A stretch of DNA of 31,776 nt from Phycisphaerae bacterium (lineage in GTDB: Bacteria > Planctomycetota > Phycisphaerae > Sedimentisphaerales > SG8-4), in the NCBI GenBank assembly GCA_030603035.1, contig JAUVYQ010000012.1:1-31776 (forward strand), read 5' to 3'. The notes under the pieces were generated by a model, which was not told the origin of the DNA, did no database searches, and saw only the letters and a list, made by a program, of their open reading frames with translations. A program made the position numbers and the translations under genes. Below are positions 23,260 to 31,733 of the stretch, piece after piece (the first letter of the stretch is position 1; the number at the start of each line of letters is the position of its first letter).

Positions 23260-25575
23260 ACGAAAACGGTAACACTCAATTTAACGGCGTTAATCGTATT
23301 TTCTTTGGTTGGCGGCTTCGTGTATGCTGGTACACCTGTTGTCCCGCCAGGATATTTTGTCGAACCATATGTAACAGGTTTGAAAAATGTGCAGTCTCTG
23401 GACATTAGTCCTGGTGGGGATTTTGGTTATGAGGGGCAATTATTTATTGGAGACTCACGACCAAATGGCGTTATCTATCGTGTTCCAAATAAGGAAAACA
23501 AAATTCTATTTGCGACAGGTGCGCAAAACCAGCTACTTTCGATGCGATTTGCACCATTAGGCTCAACTTTTGATCCAAAACTTTATGTAACCCATGGGTA
23601 CGATTTATATGCTTATGATTCTGCTGGCGGAAGAACACATTTTGCCAACATTCACGCTTTTCCTTGGGATATAATTTTCGCTCCTGATGAAAGATTCAGA
23701 AACAATTTATTCCATGCAGATGGCTGGGAACCAGCAGGCGAAGCAGTTCGTGAATGGCAGCCAGATGGCACACAGACTGTCTTAGTCTACACCCAAAGAG
23801 AAGAAACCTCTGGGTTGGCTTTTGGTGCCGGTGGAGAATGGGGGAATGATTTGTATATAGCTTTTGTTTATAGCTCACGTAGCGGCCACCCTTACTCAGC
23901 TATTAGCAAGGTTGACCCTAATGGTGTTATGACGAATTTTGTTGCTCCACCAGAGTTTGGATATACAAATCAGTTAACTTTTGACACAACAGGCTATTAT
24001 AGGGGAAACCTATTTGTAAGTGATTTCAAGCATAATGTGATTTTTGAAGTAAGCCATTCCGGAGATATTAGCGAATTTGCCAGCGGATTCTCTTTCTCAG
24101 AACATGGTGATCATCGTATAGCTACGGGTGATATTAGATTTGGCTCTGATGGCTCACTATACGTTGCTGATAGTGGCGCGGGAACTGTTTGGCGGATTGC
24201 TCCTATACTTGGTGAACTTGATCATATCGAAATAACCGGGCCTAACGAGGTCGCAGAGAATTCAACCGCTCAATACAAGGATACTGCTTATTATACCGGC
24301 GGAACAGTGGTAGATGTTACAACCTGGACAGAATGGTCTGTTGAGCCAAACACTTTTTGCAGCATCGATCAAAATGGTAAACTGACCACCGAAGAGATTC
24401 ATGATATAGAAGAAAATATTATTGTTCACGCACAATATACATCAGGAGATACAACAACCGTAGCACAAAAGGCGGTTTCAATTTTTGCAATATGTCCCTC
24501 TGGAACCGCTTTGCAATTCGACGGGCGGAACGATTATGTTGATTGTGGGAATGATCCGAGTTTGGATATTACCGATGAAATTACGATAGCAGCATGGGTT
24601 TATCCTTTTGATTCAGGTAGGATTAGAGAATTTTTGGGAAAAGCTAATCCAGATGCTTATTTATTAAGCATTGATAATGGAACTCTAAAGTATGCGCTTG
24701 AAGGTCCTGTTGGATGGGGCTGGAAATCGACAGGGATTTCTGTTTTTGCGAATGCTTGGACGCATGTAACTCTAACATATGATGGCTCTGTAATTAAAGC
24801 CTATACAAATGGAGCAGAGGGTTATTCTTCAGTTGCTGCGGGTTCACTATTAACAACGAGTTCTAACTTGGTGATCGGAAAATCTTACGTTGGATGGGCT
24901 GGTGCTTTCAAAGGCAAAATCGACGAAGTGGCGATCTATAATAGGGCTTTATCTGCTGAGGAGATTTGGGCAAGTATGCACCAACGTTTGGTTGGCGACG
25001 AGCTGAATCTTGTTGCTTACTGGAATTTTGATGAAGGTCAGGGACAGGATGCGAACGATATATCGGGCCATGGCAATGATGCTCAATTAGGCAATTCACC
25101 CGGTATTGATGACAGTGACCCATGCTGGGTAGATTCCGAGGCACCTGTTGGTTTTTGCACCTTGGAAGGACTTGTTAGGCGAGATCTTTCAGGAGTTTTT
25201 GATGCTAAATTGAACATCCTTCAGGAACTTGATGAGGCTATGGCTCAGGAAAATATTGTTCTCGATATGCTGAATACACATTTCAAAAACAGAGACTTTG
25301 GTACTGCAAGTAAAAACGATGTCGTCAAAGCCAAACAGAAAATACACACTGCAATACAACATGAGGTTCAGGCAGAAACCAACGTTCACAAAAGTCTTAA
25401 CAACCTTGAAGAAGCGTTGGAAGCCTTGGATTGCGATGTCCAGCCGCATATTCAACCCGAAGACCCTGTATTAAATTCGGCTATGCAGGCAGATATTAAT
25501 GGCGATCGGGTAATTGATTATCGCGACTTTGCCGTCTTGGCCAGCTATTGGCTCGAATCTTATCAGCTACAATAA
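23260..25575 (+). CDS. large secreted protein: NHL-like propeller, Big-like domain, LamG domain, dockerin-like tail
   Basis: About 771 residues from the apparent ACG start codon. Residues 1-25 (TKTVTLNLTALIVFSLVGGF after the start) form a signal peptide. About 30-320 reads as a beta-propeller (repeats such as GSDGSLYVADSGAGTVWRI). About 325-410 is a Big-like beta domain (DHIEITGPNEVAENSTAQYK). About 415-610 is a LamG/concanavalin-like domain (ALQFDGRNDYVDCGNDPSLD, later GKIDEVAIYNRALSAEEI). A helical segment (about 640-730) follows, then a dockerin-like tail DINGDRVIDYRDFAVLASYW. GGAG (23250-23253) lies 6 nt before ACG AAA ACG, exactly where an ATG is expected. The first standard start, TTG 23305, would cut off most of the signal peptide and has no ribosome binding site. 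Followed by a strong terminator. Confidence 0.8.
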   Translation, partial: TKTVTLNLTALIVFSLVGGFVYAGTPVVPPGYFVEPYVTGLKNVQSLDISPGGDFGYEGQLFIGDSRPNGVIYRVPNKENKILFATGAQNQLLSMRFAPLGSTFDPKLYVTHGYDLYAYDSAGGRTHFANIHAFPWDIIFAPDERFRNNLFHADGWEPAGEAVREWQPDGTQTVLVYTQREETSGLAFGAGGEWGNDLYIAFVYSSRSGHPYSAISKVDPNGVMTNFVAPPEFGYTNQLTFDTTGYYRGNLFVSDFKHNVIFEVSHSGDISEFASGFSFSEHGDHRIATGDIRFGSDGSLYVADSGAGTVWRIAPILGELDHIEITGPNEVAENSTAQYKDTAYYTGGTVVDVTTWTEWSVEPNTFCSIDQNGKLTTEEIHDIEENIIVHAQYTSGDTTTVAQKAVSIFAICPSGTALQFDGRNDYVDCGNDPSLDITDEITIAAWVYPFDSGRIREFLGKANPDAYLLSIDNGTLKYALEGPVGWGWKSTGISVFANAWTHVTLTYDGSVIKAYTNGAEGYSSVAAGSLLTTSSNLVIGKSYVGWAGAFKGKIDEVAIYNRALSAEEIWASMHQRLVGDELNLVAYWNFDEGQGQDANDISGHGNDAQLGNSPGIDDSDPCWVDSEAPVGFCTLEGLVRRDLSGVFDAKLNILQELDEAMAQENIVLDMLNTHFKNRDFGTASKNDVVKAKQKIHTAIQHEVQAETNVHKSLNNLEEALEALDCDVQPHIQPEDPVLNSAMQADINGDRVIDYRDFAVLASYWLESYQLQ

Positions 25576-25613
25576 CAATAACGGGCAATTGCAGGCACGA
25601 GAGGATTAACAAT

Positions 25614-25653
25614 GGGCCGTGAGTGTTACATTACGCTTGCGGCCCTTTTTTTT
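25614..25653 (+). terminator. intrinsic terminator
   Basis: GGGCCG (25614-25619) pairs with CGGCCC (25640-25645), extended by GAG/CTT, and is followed by eight T (25646-25653). It ends the secreted-protein gene and sits just before the convergent hydrolase gene. Confidence 0.85.
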
Positions 25654-25672
25654 AGCTTTGACCGAAAGGTGG

Positions 25673-26302
25673 TTATTGTAGTCCAAGGGGACTCCGTCGG
25701 AGGAACGGGTTACTCTTTTTTTCCTGTGCTATTGTTGTTGTTGGCCCGTGGCCGGGATAAACGGCAGTCTCATCGGGCAGCGTAAAGAGTTTTTCCTTTA
25801 TACTTTTTATCAGCTGCTCCATATTGCCGCCTAAGTCTGTTCGCCCGACTCCGTTGGCAAACAGCGTATCGTCCGTAAAGACAATCCCCTCACCCTTTGA
25901 GTAGAGGCAGATACCGCCCGGCGTATGGCCGGGAGTATGAAGTACTTGTAGCTTTATGCCGGCCACCTTGATTATGCCTGGCTTTTCGATAAGCAAAAGG
26001 GGCACGAGGGACGATGGACGAGGGACGAGAGACGATGTGAGCATTTCGGCATCGAGTTTATGGATATAAACCTTTGTCTTAGGGTAGTTCTTGCGCAATA
26101 CCCCTACGCCTGCAATGTGGTCTATGTGGCCGTGAGTAAGAACCACCGCGGCCGGATTTAGTTTATGCTCGCCGAGAAAATCAATCAGCTCGCCTGCCTC
26201 AAGGCCCGGGTCGATAACAACGCAGTCCCTGGCTTTCTCGCTCTCACGCAGGATATAGCAGTTGGTTTCAAACGCACCCAGGATTAAACGGTCGATTTTC
26301 AT
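25673..26302 (-). CDS. MBL-fold metallo-hydrolase (GloB/YcbL-like)
   Basis: 209 residues, a zinc hydrolase of the glyoxalase II-like group. The metal ligands are visible: H57-x-H59-x-D61-H62 in LTHGHIDHIAG, H126 in HTPGHTPGG, D145 in FTDDTLF and a late His in VYPGHGPTT (about 185). The likely substrate class is thioesters such as hydroxyacylglutathione relatives, but this is not shown. GGAG before the ATG at 26302 supports the start. Residues about 90-101 (SSLVPRPSSLVP) are encoded by a dispersed TCGTCCCTCGT repeat inserted in frame into the loop between the HIDH motif and PGH motif. It is divergent from the ABC exporter. Confidence 0.9.
   Translation of the reverse strand: MKIDRLILGAFETNCYILRESEKARDCVVIDPGLEAGELIDFLGEHKLNPAAVVLTHGHIDHIAGVGVLRKNYPKTKVYIHKLDAEMLTSSLVPRPSSLVPLLLIEKPGIIKVAGIKLQVLHTPGHTPGGICLYSKGEGIVFTDDTLFANGVGRTDLGGNMEQLIKSIKEKLFTLPDETAVYPGHGPTTTIAQEKKSNPFLRRSPLGLQ
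26004..26036. repeat. GACGAGGGACGA-type repeat inside a coding sequence
   Basis: CACGAGGGACGATGGACGAG then GGACGAGAGACGATG lies within the MBL hydrolase gene and matches the family seen in the spacers at 5661-5685, 5751-5782, 8397-8450 and 11226-11257. It keeps the hydrolase frame and adds about 12 residues. Confidence 0.7.
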
Positions 26303-26451
26303 TTAGCTATTCTCCTTAAAGACCGATTACACTAACAGAAATGCCCTTTGCCGTCAACAATCTTTGGACTTGACCGGCAGGGGCGGGTTTGGTAGTGTGT
26401 TTGGCCAATATCTCGTGAAGCGTCAAGCGAACAAAATATGGGGTACGAGAA

Positions 26452-28605
26452 ATGAAGGCTTTTAGGCGAATATTCAAGTATGTCTGGCCTCAATGGCATC
26501 GGCTGGTAACGATTTTTTGCAGCGTATTTTTGATAAGCGTTCTTTATGGATTGAGCTTCGGGACTATCTCTCCGCTTCTGACGGTGATGATGGGGTCGGA
26601 GGGACTGCACGGCTGGGCCAACAGAAATATCAGTGAGCACCGCTACGGCGTCAGCTTTTATGTGCCCGACAGCGTTGAGCTTTCAGACCCCAACAATCCT
26701 GACGCAGCATATTATTTGCGCATTTCCAGGGTTAAGAATAAGAGCCTGGCTGAGCGCGCGGGGCTGCGACGCGAAGATTCGATTGTCGGAGCGGGCAGCA
26801 GTTTAATCAGCGAAAAGACAAAGAGGATACCGTCCGGCAGACTGCTCCGGGAACTGGCCACGGTAGATAAAGTCAAATCCATAGAAATTCAGTATCGCCG
26901 GCCTGACGAATTCGGACAGTTGCCAACCAAACCAATAGAAAAAGAACTTCAGTGCGGCAAAAAGCCTTTTTACGCTGATTATGCGCAAAGGCTTCTTGAC
27001 TTCGTGCCGCAAGAGCAGACCAGAGACAGTAAGAAGAATGCTGTAATATTTATCATACTTTTGATGGCGGTCGTCACAGTGGTCAGATGTATGGCCCGAT
27101 TCTACCAGGATTACACAGCACGAAAGGTTATGCACACATCTCTGGCTCGTCTGCGGGAGGACGCTTTTCAACACTCCCTCGAAATTCCGGTTGGCTTCTT
27201 CGCCAGTGAAGGCCCGAGCGATACCGTCAGTCGATTGGTGCGGGATACTGAGGTCGTCGGTAGCGGGCTCAAGGTTTTACTCGGCAAGGCGCTTCGCGAG
27301 CCTTTGAAGGCACTGGGCCTTATCGGCATGGCCATGCTGATAGACCGCAATCTGACATTGATTTTTTTGTGCGGGGCGCCGATATCCCTGTTTGTTTTAG
27401 GCAAGTTGGGCAGGAAAATAAGGCGGGCCACAAAAAGGTCTCTCGAAAGCTGGGCGAAGATGTTGGTCAAGCTCAGAGAGGCAATCGCAGCGATACACAT
27501 CGTGAAGGTGTATAACCGTCAGCAGTATGAATACGGGATTTTCCACGCCATCAACCGGAAGTTATTGAAGCAGCAATTCAGAATTGCCAAGGCCGATGCT
27601 GCCACGTCGCCGATACTGGAAACCCTTGGAATGATGGCCGGCGCAGTTGGCCTGATACTTGGGGCACAGTGGGTTTTGGGGGGAGGGATGCAGGGACCGG
27701 ACTTTTTCGCCTTGTTGTTTTGTCTCGGTGGGTCGGCGGAGTCTGTACGACGCACCAGCGGTGTGTGGAACAGGATTCAGCAGGCCGGGGCCGCCGCTGA
27801 GCGCGTCTATTCCGTTATTGACCAATGTCCGGAAGTGGAAAGGCCGGCGGCTTTCGAACTTGCACCCTTGAAAAATAAAATCGAATTTAGCGGCATTGTA
27901 TTTACCTATCCGGGCTCGGAGACGCCCGTATTAAAAGGAATAAATCTTTCCGTACAAGCAGGGCATAATGTTGCTCTCGTAGGACCTAACGGCTCAGGAA
28001 AAACAACGCTGGCAAATTTGATACCGAGGTTTTATGACCCCGATAGTGGCCGGGTCTTGATAGACGGCAAAGACATTCGCGATGCGACACTATTTAGTTT
28101 GCGAAACCAGATTGGGATGGTTACGCAGAATGTGGTGACATTCAACGATACTATAGCGGCCAATATTGCCTACGGTAGACCCGGCGTCACCAGAGAAGAA
28201 ATAATTGCTGCCGCCAGGCGCTCGTTTGCCCACGAATTTATTTCCCCTTTGCCCGACGGCTATGATACAATCCTCGGCGAGCAGGGCGTCGGCCTTAGCG
28301 GCGGCCAGCTGCAGAGAATTGTAATAGCCAGAGCGATTGTGAAGAACCCTGCAATCCTGATTTTCGATGAGGCCACAAGTCAGGTTGATGTCGACAGCGA
28401 AGCCAAGATTCACAATGCCATCGAGGAAATTATGCAGGATAGAACCAGTTTTATAATCGCCCATAGATTCAGCACCGTCATTACCGCCGATGTGATAGTG
28501 GTAATGGATGACGGCCAAATTATCGCTCAGGGTCAGCACGATGAGCTGATGCAAACCTGCCAATTGTATCAAAGTTTATACGAAACGCAGCTGGTAAAAG
28601 CATAA
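26452..28605 (+). CDS. ABC exporter (MsbA-like) with a PDZ-like extracytoplasmic insert
   Basis: 717 residues, a half-transporter with fused membrane and ATPase parts. Membrane segment 1 (about 17-45) is followed by an unusually long loop (about 46-190) holding a PDZ-like segment: YYLRISRVKNKSLAERAGLR, EDSIVGAGSSLI, a short helix, then VDKVKSIEIQYRRP. Membrane segments 2-6 lie at about 195-450. The nucleotide-binding domain has Walker A GPNGSGKTT (about 511-519), Q-loop MVTQN, signature LSGGQLQR (about 613-620), Walker B ILIFDEATSQ (about 634-643) and the H-loop IAHRF. Family members flip lipid A or other lipids, which would fit the LptFG pair elsewhere in the window, but substrate is inferred only. 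Start ATG 26452 has GGGGTACGAGAA before it. Confidence 0.85.
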   Translation: MKAFRRIFKYVWPQWHRLVTIFCSVFLISVLYGLSFGTISPLLTVMMGSEGLHGWANRNISEHRYGVSFYVPDSVELSDPNNPDAAYYLRISRVKNKSLAERAGLRREDSIVGAGSSLISEKTKRIPSGRLLRELATVDKVKSIEIQYRRPDEFGQLPTKPIEKELQCGKKPFYADYAQRLLDFVPQEQTRDSKKNAVIFIILLMAVVTVVRCMARFYQDYTARKVMHTSLARLREDAFQHSLEIPVGFFASEGPSDTVSRLVRDTEVVGSGLKVLLGKALREPLKALGLIGMAMLIDRNLTLIFLCGAPISLFVLGKLGRKIRRATKRSLESWAKMLVKLREAIAAIHIVKVYNRQQYEYGIFHAINRKLLKQQFRIAKADAATSPILETLGMMAGAVGLILGAQWVLGGGMQGPDFFALLFCLGGSAESVRRTSGVWNRIQQAGAAAERVYSVIDQCPEVERPAAFELAPLKNKIEFSGIVFTYPGSETPVLKGINLSVQAGHNVALVGPNGSGKTTLANLIPRFYDPDSGRVLIDGKDIRDATLFSLRNQIGMVTQNVVTFNDTIAANIAYGRPGVTREEIIAAARRSFAHEFISPLPDGYDTILGEQGVGLSGGQLQRIVIARAIVKNPAILIFDEATSQVDVDSEAKIHNAIEEIMQDRTSFIIAHRFSTVITADVIVVMDDGQIIAQGQHDELMQTCQLYQSLYETQLVKA

Positions 28606-28619
28606 CCTTGTATTCCGTC

Positions 28620-28660
28620 GTGTGTGATGCGCAGTACGCAATACGATATACGCAAAAGAT
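28620..28660. repeat. degenerate ACGCAATACGATATACGC repeat
   Basis: GTGTGATGCGCAGTACGCAA and TACGATATACGCAAAAG, just after the exporter gene, repeat the wording of 3283-3332 almost exactly (GCAGTACGATATACGCAATA). Confidence 0.6.
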
Positions 28661-28707
28661 TCGTACTTTGATTTACAGTAAATTGCTCATCTTGCCGATT
28701 TAATTAG

Positions 28708-28726
28708 GTGGTCCAAGAAGGACCAC
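28708..28726. other. perfect 7-bp hairpin in the exporter-GH130 spacer
   Basis: GTGGTCC (28708-28714) and GGACCAC (28720-28726) with a 5-nt loop, followed by ATTTTG. The T-run is too short for a confident terminator. It may end the exporter transcript or sit in the leader of the GH130 gene. Confidence 0.35.
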
Positions 28727-28799
28727 ATTTTGCAACGTATTGCAGAATGGGAACCCGAACCGATGTTACGGTGTCCCTTGGTATTTGGGGCCTGAAACT

Positions 28800-29759
28800 A
28801 TGACCGATTTTTCACGGCAAAAACAAGCTCACGAACTCTTCAAAAGATACGAAGGCAATCCGATAATAACGCCGGAAGATTGGCCTTATCCAACAAATGC
28901 AGTCTTTAATCCCGCGGCGGTTAAGTTAAATGCAGAGACACTTCTGCTGATTCGCGTCGAGGATATGCGAGGCTTCTCACATCTGACCGTTGCACGCAGT
29001 GCCGACGGTTTCACAAACTGGCAAATTGACTCTGCTCCAACTCTCGAGGCCGACCAGAGTTCTCGCGAGGAAAAGTGGGGGCTCGAAGACCCCCGCATTA
29101 TCTGGCTCGAAGAGCAAAAGCAATTTGCCATTACGTATGTCTCCTTTAGTGAAGGCGGCCCCGTCGTTTCACTGGCCATTACAAAAAATTTCAAAACTTT
29201 TGCACGCCTCGGTGCCATGCTGCCGCCGGAGGACAAGGATGCCTGCCTGTTCCCCTGCAGATTCAGGGGACGATTTGCACTGATTCACCGCCCCATCGTT
29301 CGAGGCCAGGCACATATCTGGCTCAGCTTCTCACCCGACCTGAAGCACTGGGGCGACCATAGACTGCTGATTAGAACAAGACCGGCCTATTGGGACTGTC
29401 ATAGAGTCGGACTGGCTTGTCAGCCCATAGAAACACCACAGGGCTGGATGCTGTTCTATCACGGCGTGCGAGCCACTACAGCCGGAGGAATATACCGTCT
29501 CGGGGTGGCTCTTTTGGACCTTGAAGAGCCGTGGAGAGTCTTGCGCAGAAGTGATGAATGGATTTTAGGACCGCGCACTGTTTACGAGCGCGTCGGTGAT
29601 GTCAGTGGTGTCATATTCCCCACCGGCGCTATTGTGCGCAAAGAAACCAATCAGCTTAATCTCTATTATGGTGCCGCCGACTGCACCGTCGCCGTCGCAA
29701 CGGCTAATTTAAGCGACTGTATCGCCTACATTATGTCCTGCCCCGAAGCAAATGAATAA
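28800..29759 (+). CDS. GH130-family beta-mannoside phosphorylase/hydrolase
   Basis: 319 residues from ATG 28800; the frame is open upstream to a TTG at 28740, but that start has no ribosome binding site. It has the five-bladed propeller pattern of glycoside hydrolase family 130: FKRYEGNPIITPEDWPYPTN with VFNPAAV at the N-terminus, RVEDMRG, the catalytic-acid segment WGLEDPRI (D97), YWDCHRVG, LFYHGVR, LGVALLDLEEP and LNLYYGAAD. Most members phosphorolyse beta-1,4- or beta-1,2-mannosides, while some hydrolyse them. Which one applies depends on the phosphate-binding basic residues, which I cannot settle by eye. No signal peptide, so cytoplasmic. No sugar transporter is adjacent. Confidence 0.88.
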   Translation: MTDFSRQKQAHELFKRYEGNPIITPEDWPYPTNAVFNPAAVKLNAETLLLIRVEDMRGFSHLTVARSADGFTNWQIDSAPTLEADQSSREEKWGLEDPRIIWLEEQKQFAITYVSFSEGGPVVSLAITKNFKTFARLGAMLPPEDKDACLFPCRFRGRFALIHRPIVRGQAHIWLSFSPDLKHWGDHRLLIRTRPAYWDCHRVGLACQPIETPQGWMLFYHGVRATTAGGIYRLGVALLDLEEPWRVLRRSDEWILGPRTVYERVGDVSGVIFPTGAIVRKETNQLNLYYGAADCTVAVATANLSDCIAYIMSCPEANE

Positions 29760-29853
29760 ATTTACCTGCGCAGCTTCAGCATCGTCACTCTAAAGTCTCC
29801 GCCATCCCGACCCTTCGACATTCAAAATTCACCCCTGCGCCTTAAAAAAGTTC

Positions 29854-29882
29854 TTGAATAAAACTGAAAATCAGGATAAAAT
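29854..29882 (+). promoter_or_regulatory. sigma70-type promoter of the papain-family gene
   Basis: TTGAAT (29854-29859), a 17-nt spacer and TAAAAT (29877-29882), then AGGAG (29909-29913) 9 nt before the ATG at 29923. The leader would be about 35 nt. Confidence 0.55.
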
Positions 29883-29922
29883 ATTATCAGAACAAGATAG
29901 CTAATTCCAGGAGAAGAAAGTG

Positions 29923-30276
29923 ATGAAACAGATTGCTTTTGTGCTGGTAATCACGGTGGTAGTGCTGGCCCCTGTTTCGAGGGCCTGGGCCGACTCATAT
30001 GACCTTAGGAATGAAGGTTATGTCACCTCCGTAAAGAGACAATCGGGTGGTACCTGCTGGACTTTCGGAACAATGGCAGCCATCGAAAGTAACCTGCTGA
30101 TTACCGGCAACTGGGCAGCCGCTGGCGAGACCGGCCAGCCCAATCTTGCCGAGTACCATCTTGACTGGTGGAATGGCTTTAACCGGCACAACAACGACGA
30201 TACGGGGCCGCCTACCGGGGGTGGGCTTACAGTGCACATGGGGGCGGCGACTATATGGTCTCCGCAGCATACCTGA
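29923..30276 (+). pseudogene. papain-family (C1A) protease, N-terminal part before a frameshift
   Basis: ATG 29923 (a GTG lies one codon upstream). The signal peptide [20 protein letters not shown] ends at AWA. Mature protein begins [20 protein letters not shown], with the catalytic Cys in GGTCWTFG (C45), as in papain-like enzymes without a large propeptide. After TVHMG the frame changes to ATIWSPQHT and stops. At 30240-30244 there is a run of five G; one more G would give [20 protein letters not shown] and join the following frame. The shift may be a real mutation or a homopolymer error. Confidence 0.75.
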
Positions 30277-31688
30277 ACCGCGGCGAGGGGACTGTGAGGG
30301 ATATTGACGGACAGTCTTATAACTCCCCACCAGCTAGACAAGACGACGGCTATCACTACTACTATGTCCGCGATATCGAGTGGTACACCGCCGGAGCTGA
30401 CTTGAGTAACATTGATATTATTAAAGATAAAGTTCGCCAATATGGCGCGGTCGCTACCGCTATGTGCTATTCCGGTCAATTCATCAGCAATCGTGTACAT
30501 TACCAGCCTGTCTCAAGCACCTATCCACCTAATCATTCTATAGCTATTGTCGGCTGGGATGATGATAAAGCCACACAGGCCCCGGAGGGCAATGGCGCAT
30601 GGCTGTGTAAGAACAGTTGGGGGACCGGGTGGGGCTACAGTGGGTATTTTTGGATTTCCTATTATGACAAGCACTGTGGTCAGCACCCGGAGATGGGCGC
30701 AGTTTCTTTTCAGAATGTTGAACCGCTATCTTACAGTTATATTTACTACCATGGTTACCACGGCTGGCGTGACACAAAAACTGATTGTAACGAAGCATTC
30801 AATGCATTTGTTTCTTCAGGCTCACACATAATCAGAGCTGTTAGCTTTTACACGACTGTAGACGACGTTACCTACACGGCAAAGGTTTACGACCGCTTTG
30901 AGGGCGGTGAATTGCTGGACGAACTTTCCACAGAATCCGGCGTTATTGAATATGCGGGATTTCATACTATAGATTTGGACACGCCGGTTACACTTACAGA
31001 TGGTGACGATTTTTATATCTATCTGGAGCTTTCGGCGGGCGGCCAGGCATACGACTGCACCTCACTGATTCCGGTTTTATTGGGCGCACCAAAGACAAAA
31101 ATTAAAAATGAAAATACTTACACGAAAGAGCCTGTCCCCGCAGAAGTTGAAAAACTTTCGCAACTTGATTTAAACAGGCTTGGCAAAGGCCCTATTACTT
31201 ATCCCGGTACCGTTGTGGAATCGACTTCTCAGCCGGGCCAGAGCTATTACCGCAGCGGCTCAACCTGGCTGGACCTCTACAACTATGACAATACTGCGAA
31301 CTTTTGCATCAAGGCGCTTGTCAGCAAGATAATATTTGTAGGTGCAGAAGCCACAGGTGCGAATGACGGCTCATCCTGGACGGATGCATACAACTGCCTG
31401 CAGGATGCGATTGATGCCGCCGTCGATGGCGATACAGTCCTGGTTGCTGAGGGGACCTATACCGGCGAGGGCAATCGAGATATTGACTTTCTCGGCAAGG
31501 CGATTACAGTGCGCAGCGAAAATGGCCCGGAGAATTGTATTATTGATTGCCAGGCAAGCTATGACGACCCACACCGCGGCTTCTACTTCCACGGTGGTGA
31601 GAATGAAGACTCCGTCATCGAAGGATTCACCATTACTAACCCGCATTTCTCACAGCACCAGTTGAAAAAAGCTCCTTTTCTGGTATAA
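30243..31688 (+). pseudogene. papain-family protease, remainder, with beta-helix domain cut by an insertion sequence
   Basis: Continues the protease from [20 protein letters not shown] (first ATG 30255). The catalytic His is in [14 protein letters not shown] and the Asn in [20 protein letters not shown], completing the Cys-His-Asn set. A beta-sandwich region follows (about 30720-31310). Then starts a right-handed beta-helix domain: [40 protein letters not shown], through VIEGFTITN. At about 31640 the homologous sequence ends and [19 protein letters not shown] follows, which belongs to the end of an inserted element. The intact protein was a secreted multidomain protease; only the protease half could still be made if the frame is repaired. 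Confidence 0.75.
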
Positions 31689-31727
31689 CTTGTTTAGAAA
31701 AAACAAGTTAACAAAAAGAAAAGGAGC
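31671..31727 (+). promoter_or_regulatory. hairpin that buries the transposase ribosome binding site
   Basis: GCTCCTTTTCT (31671-31681) pairs with AGAAAAGGAGC (31717-31727), and inside it AACTTGTTT (31687-31695) pairs with AAACAAGTT (31701-31709). The outer right arm contains the AAGGAG of the transposase. In a transcript reading in from the host gene the site would be paired. A transcript starting within the hairpin would leave it free. Confidence 0.65.
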
Positions 31728-31733
31728 AATACA

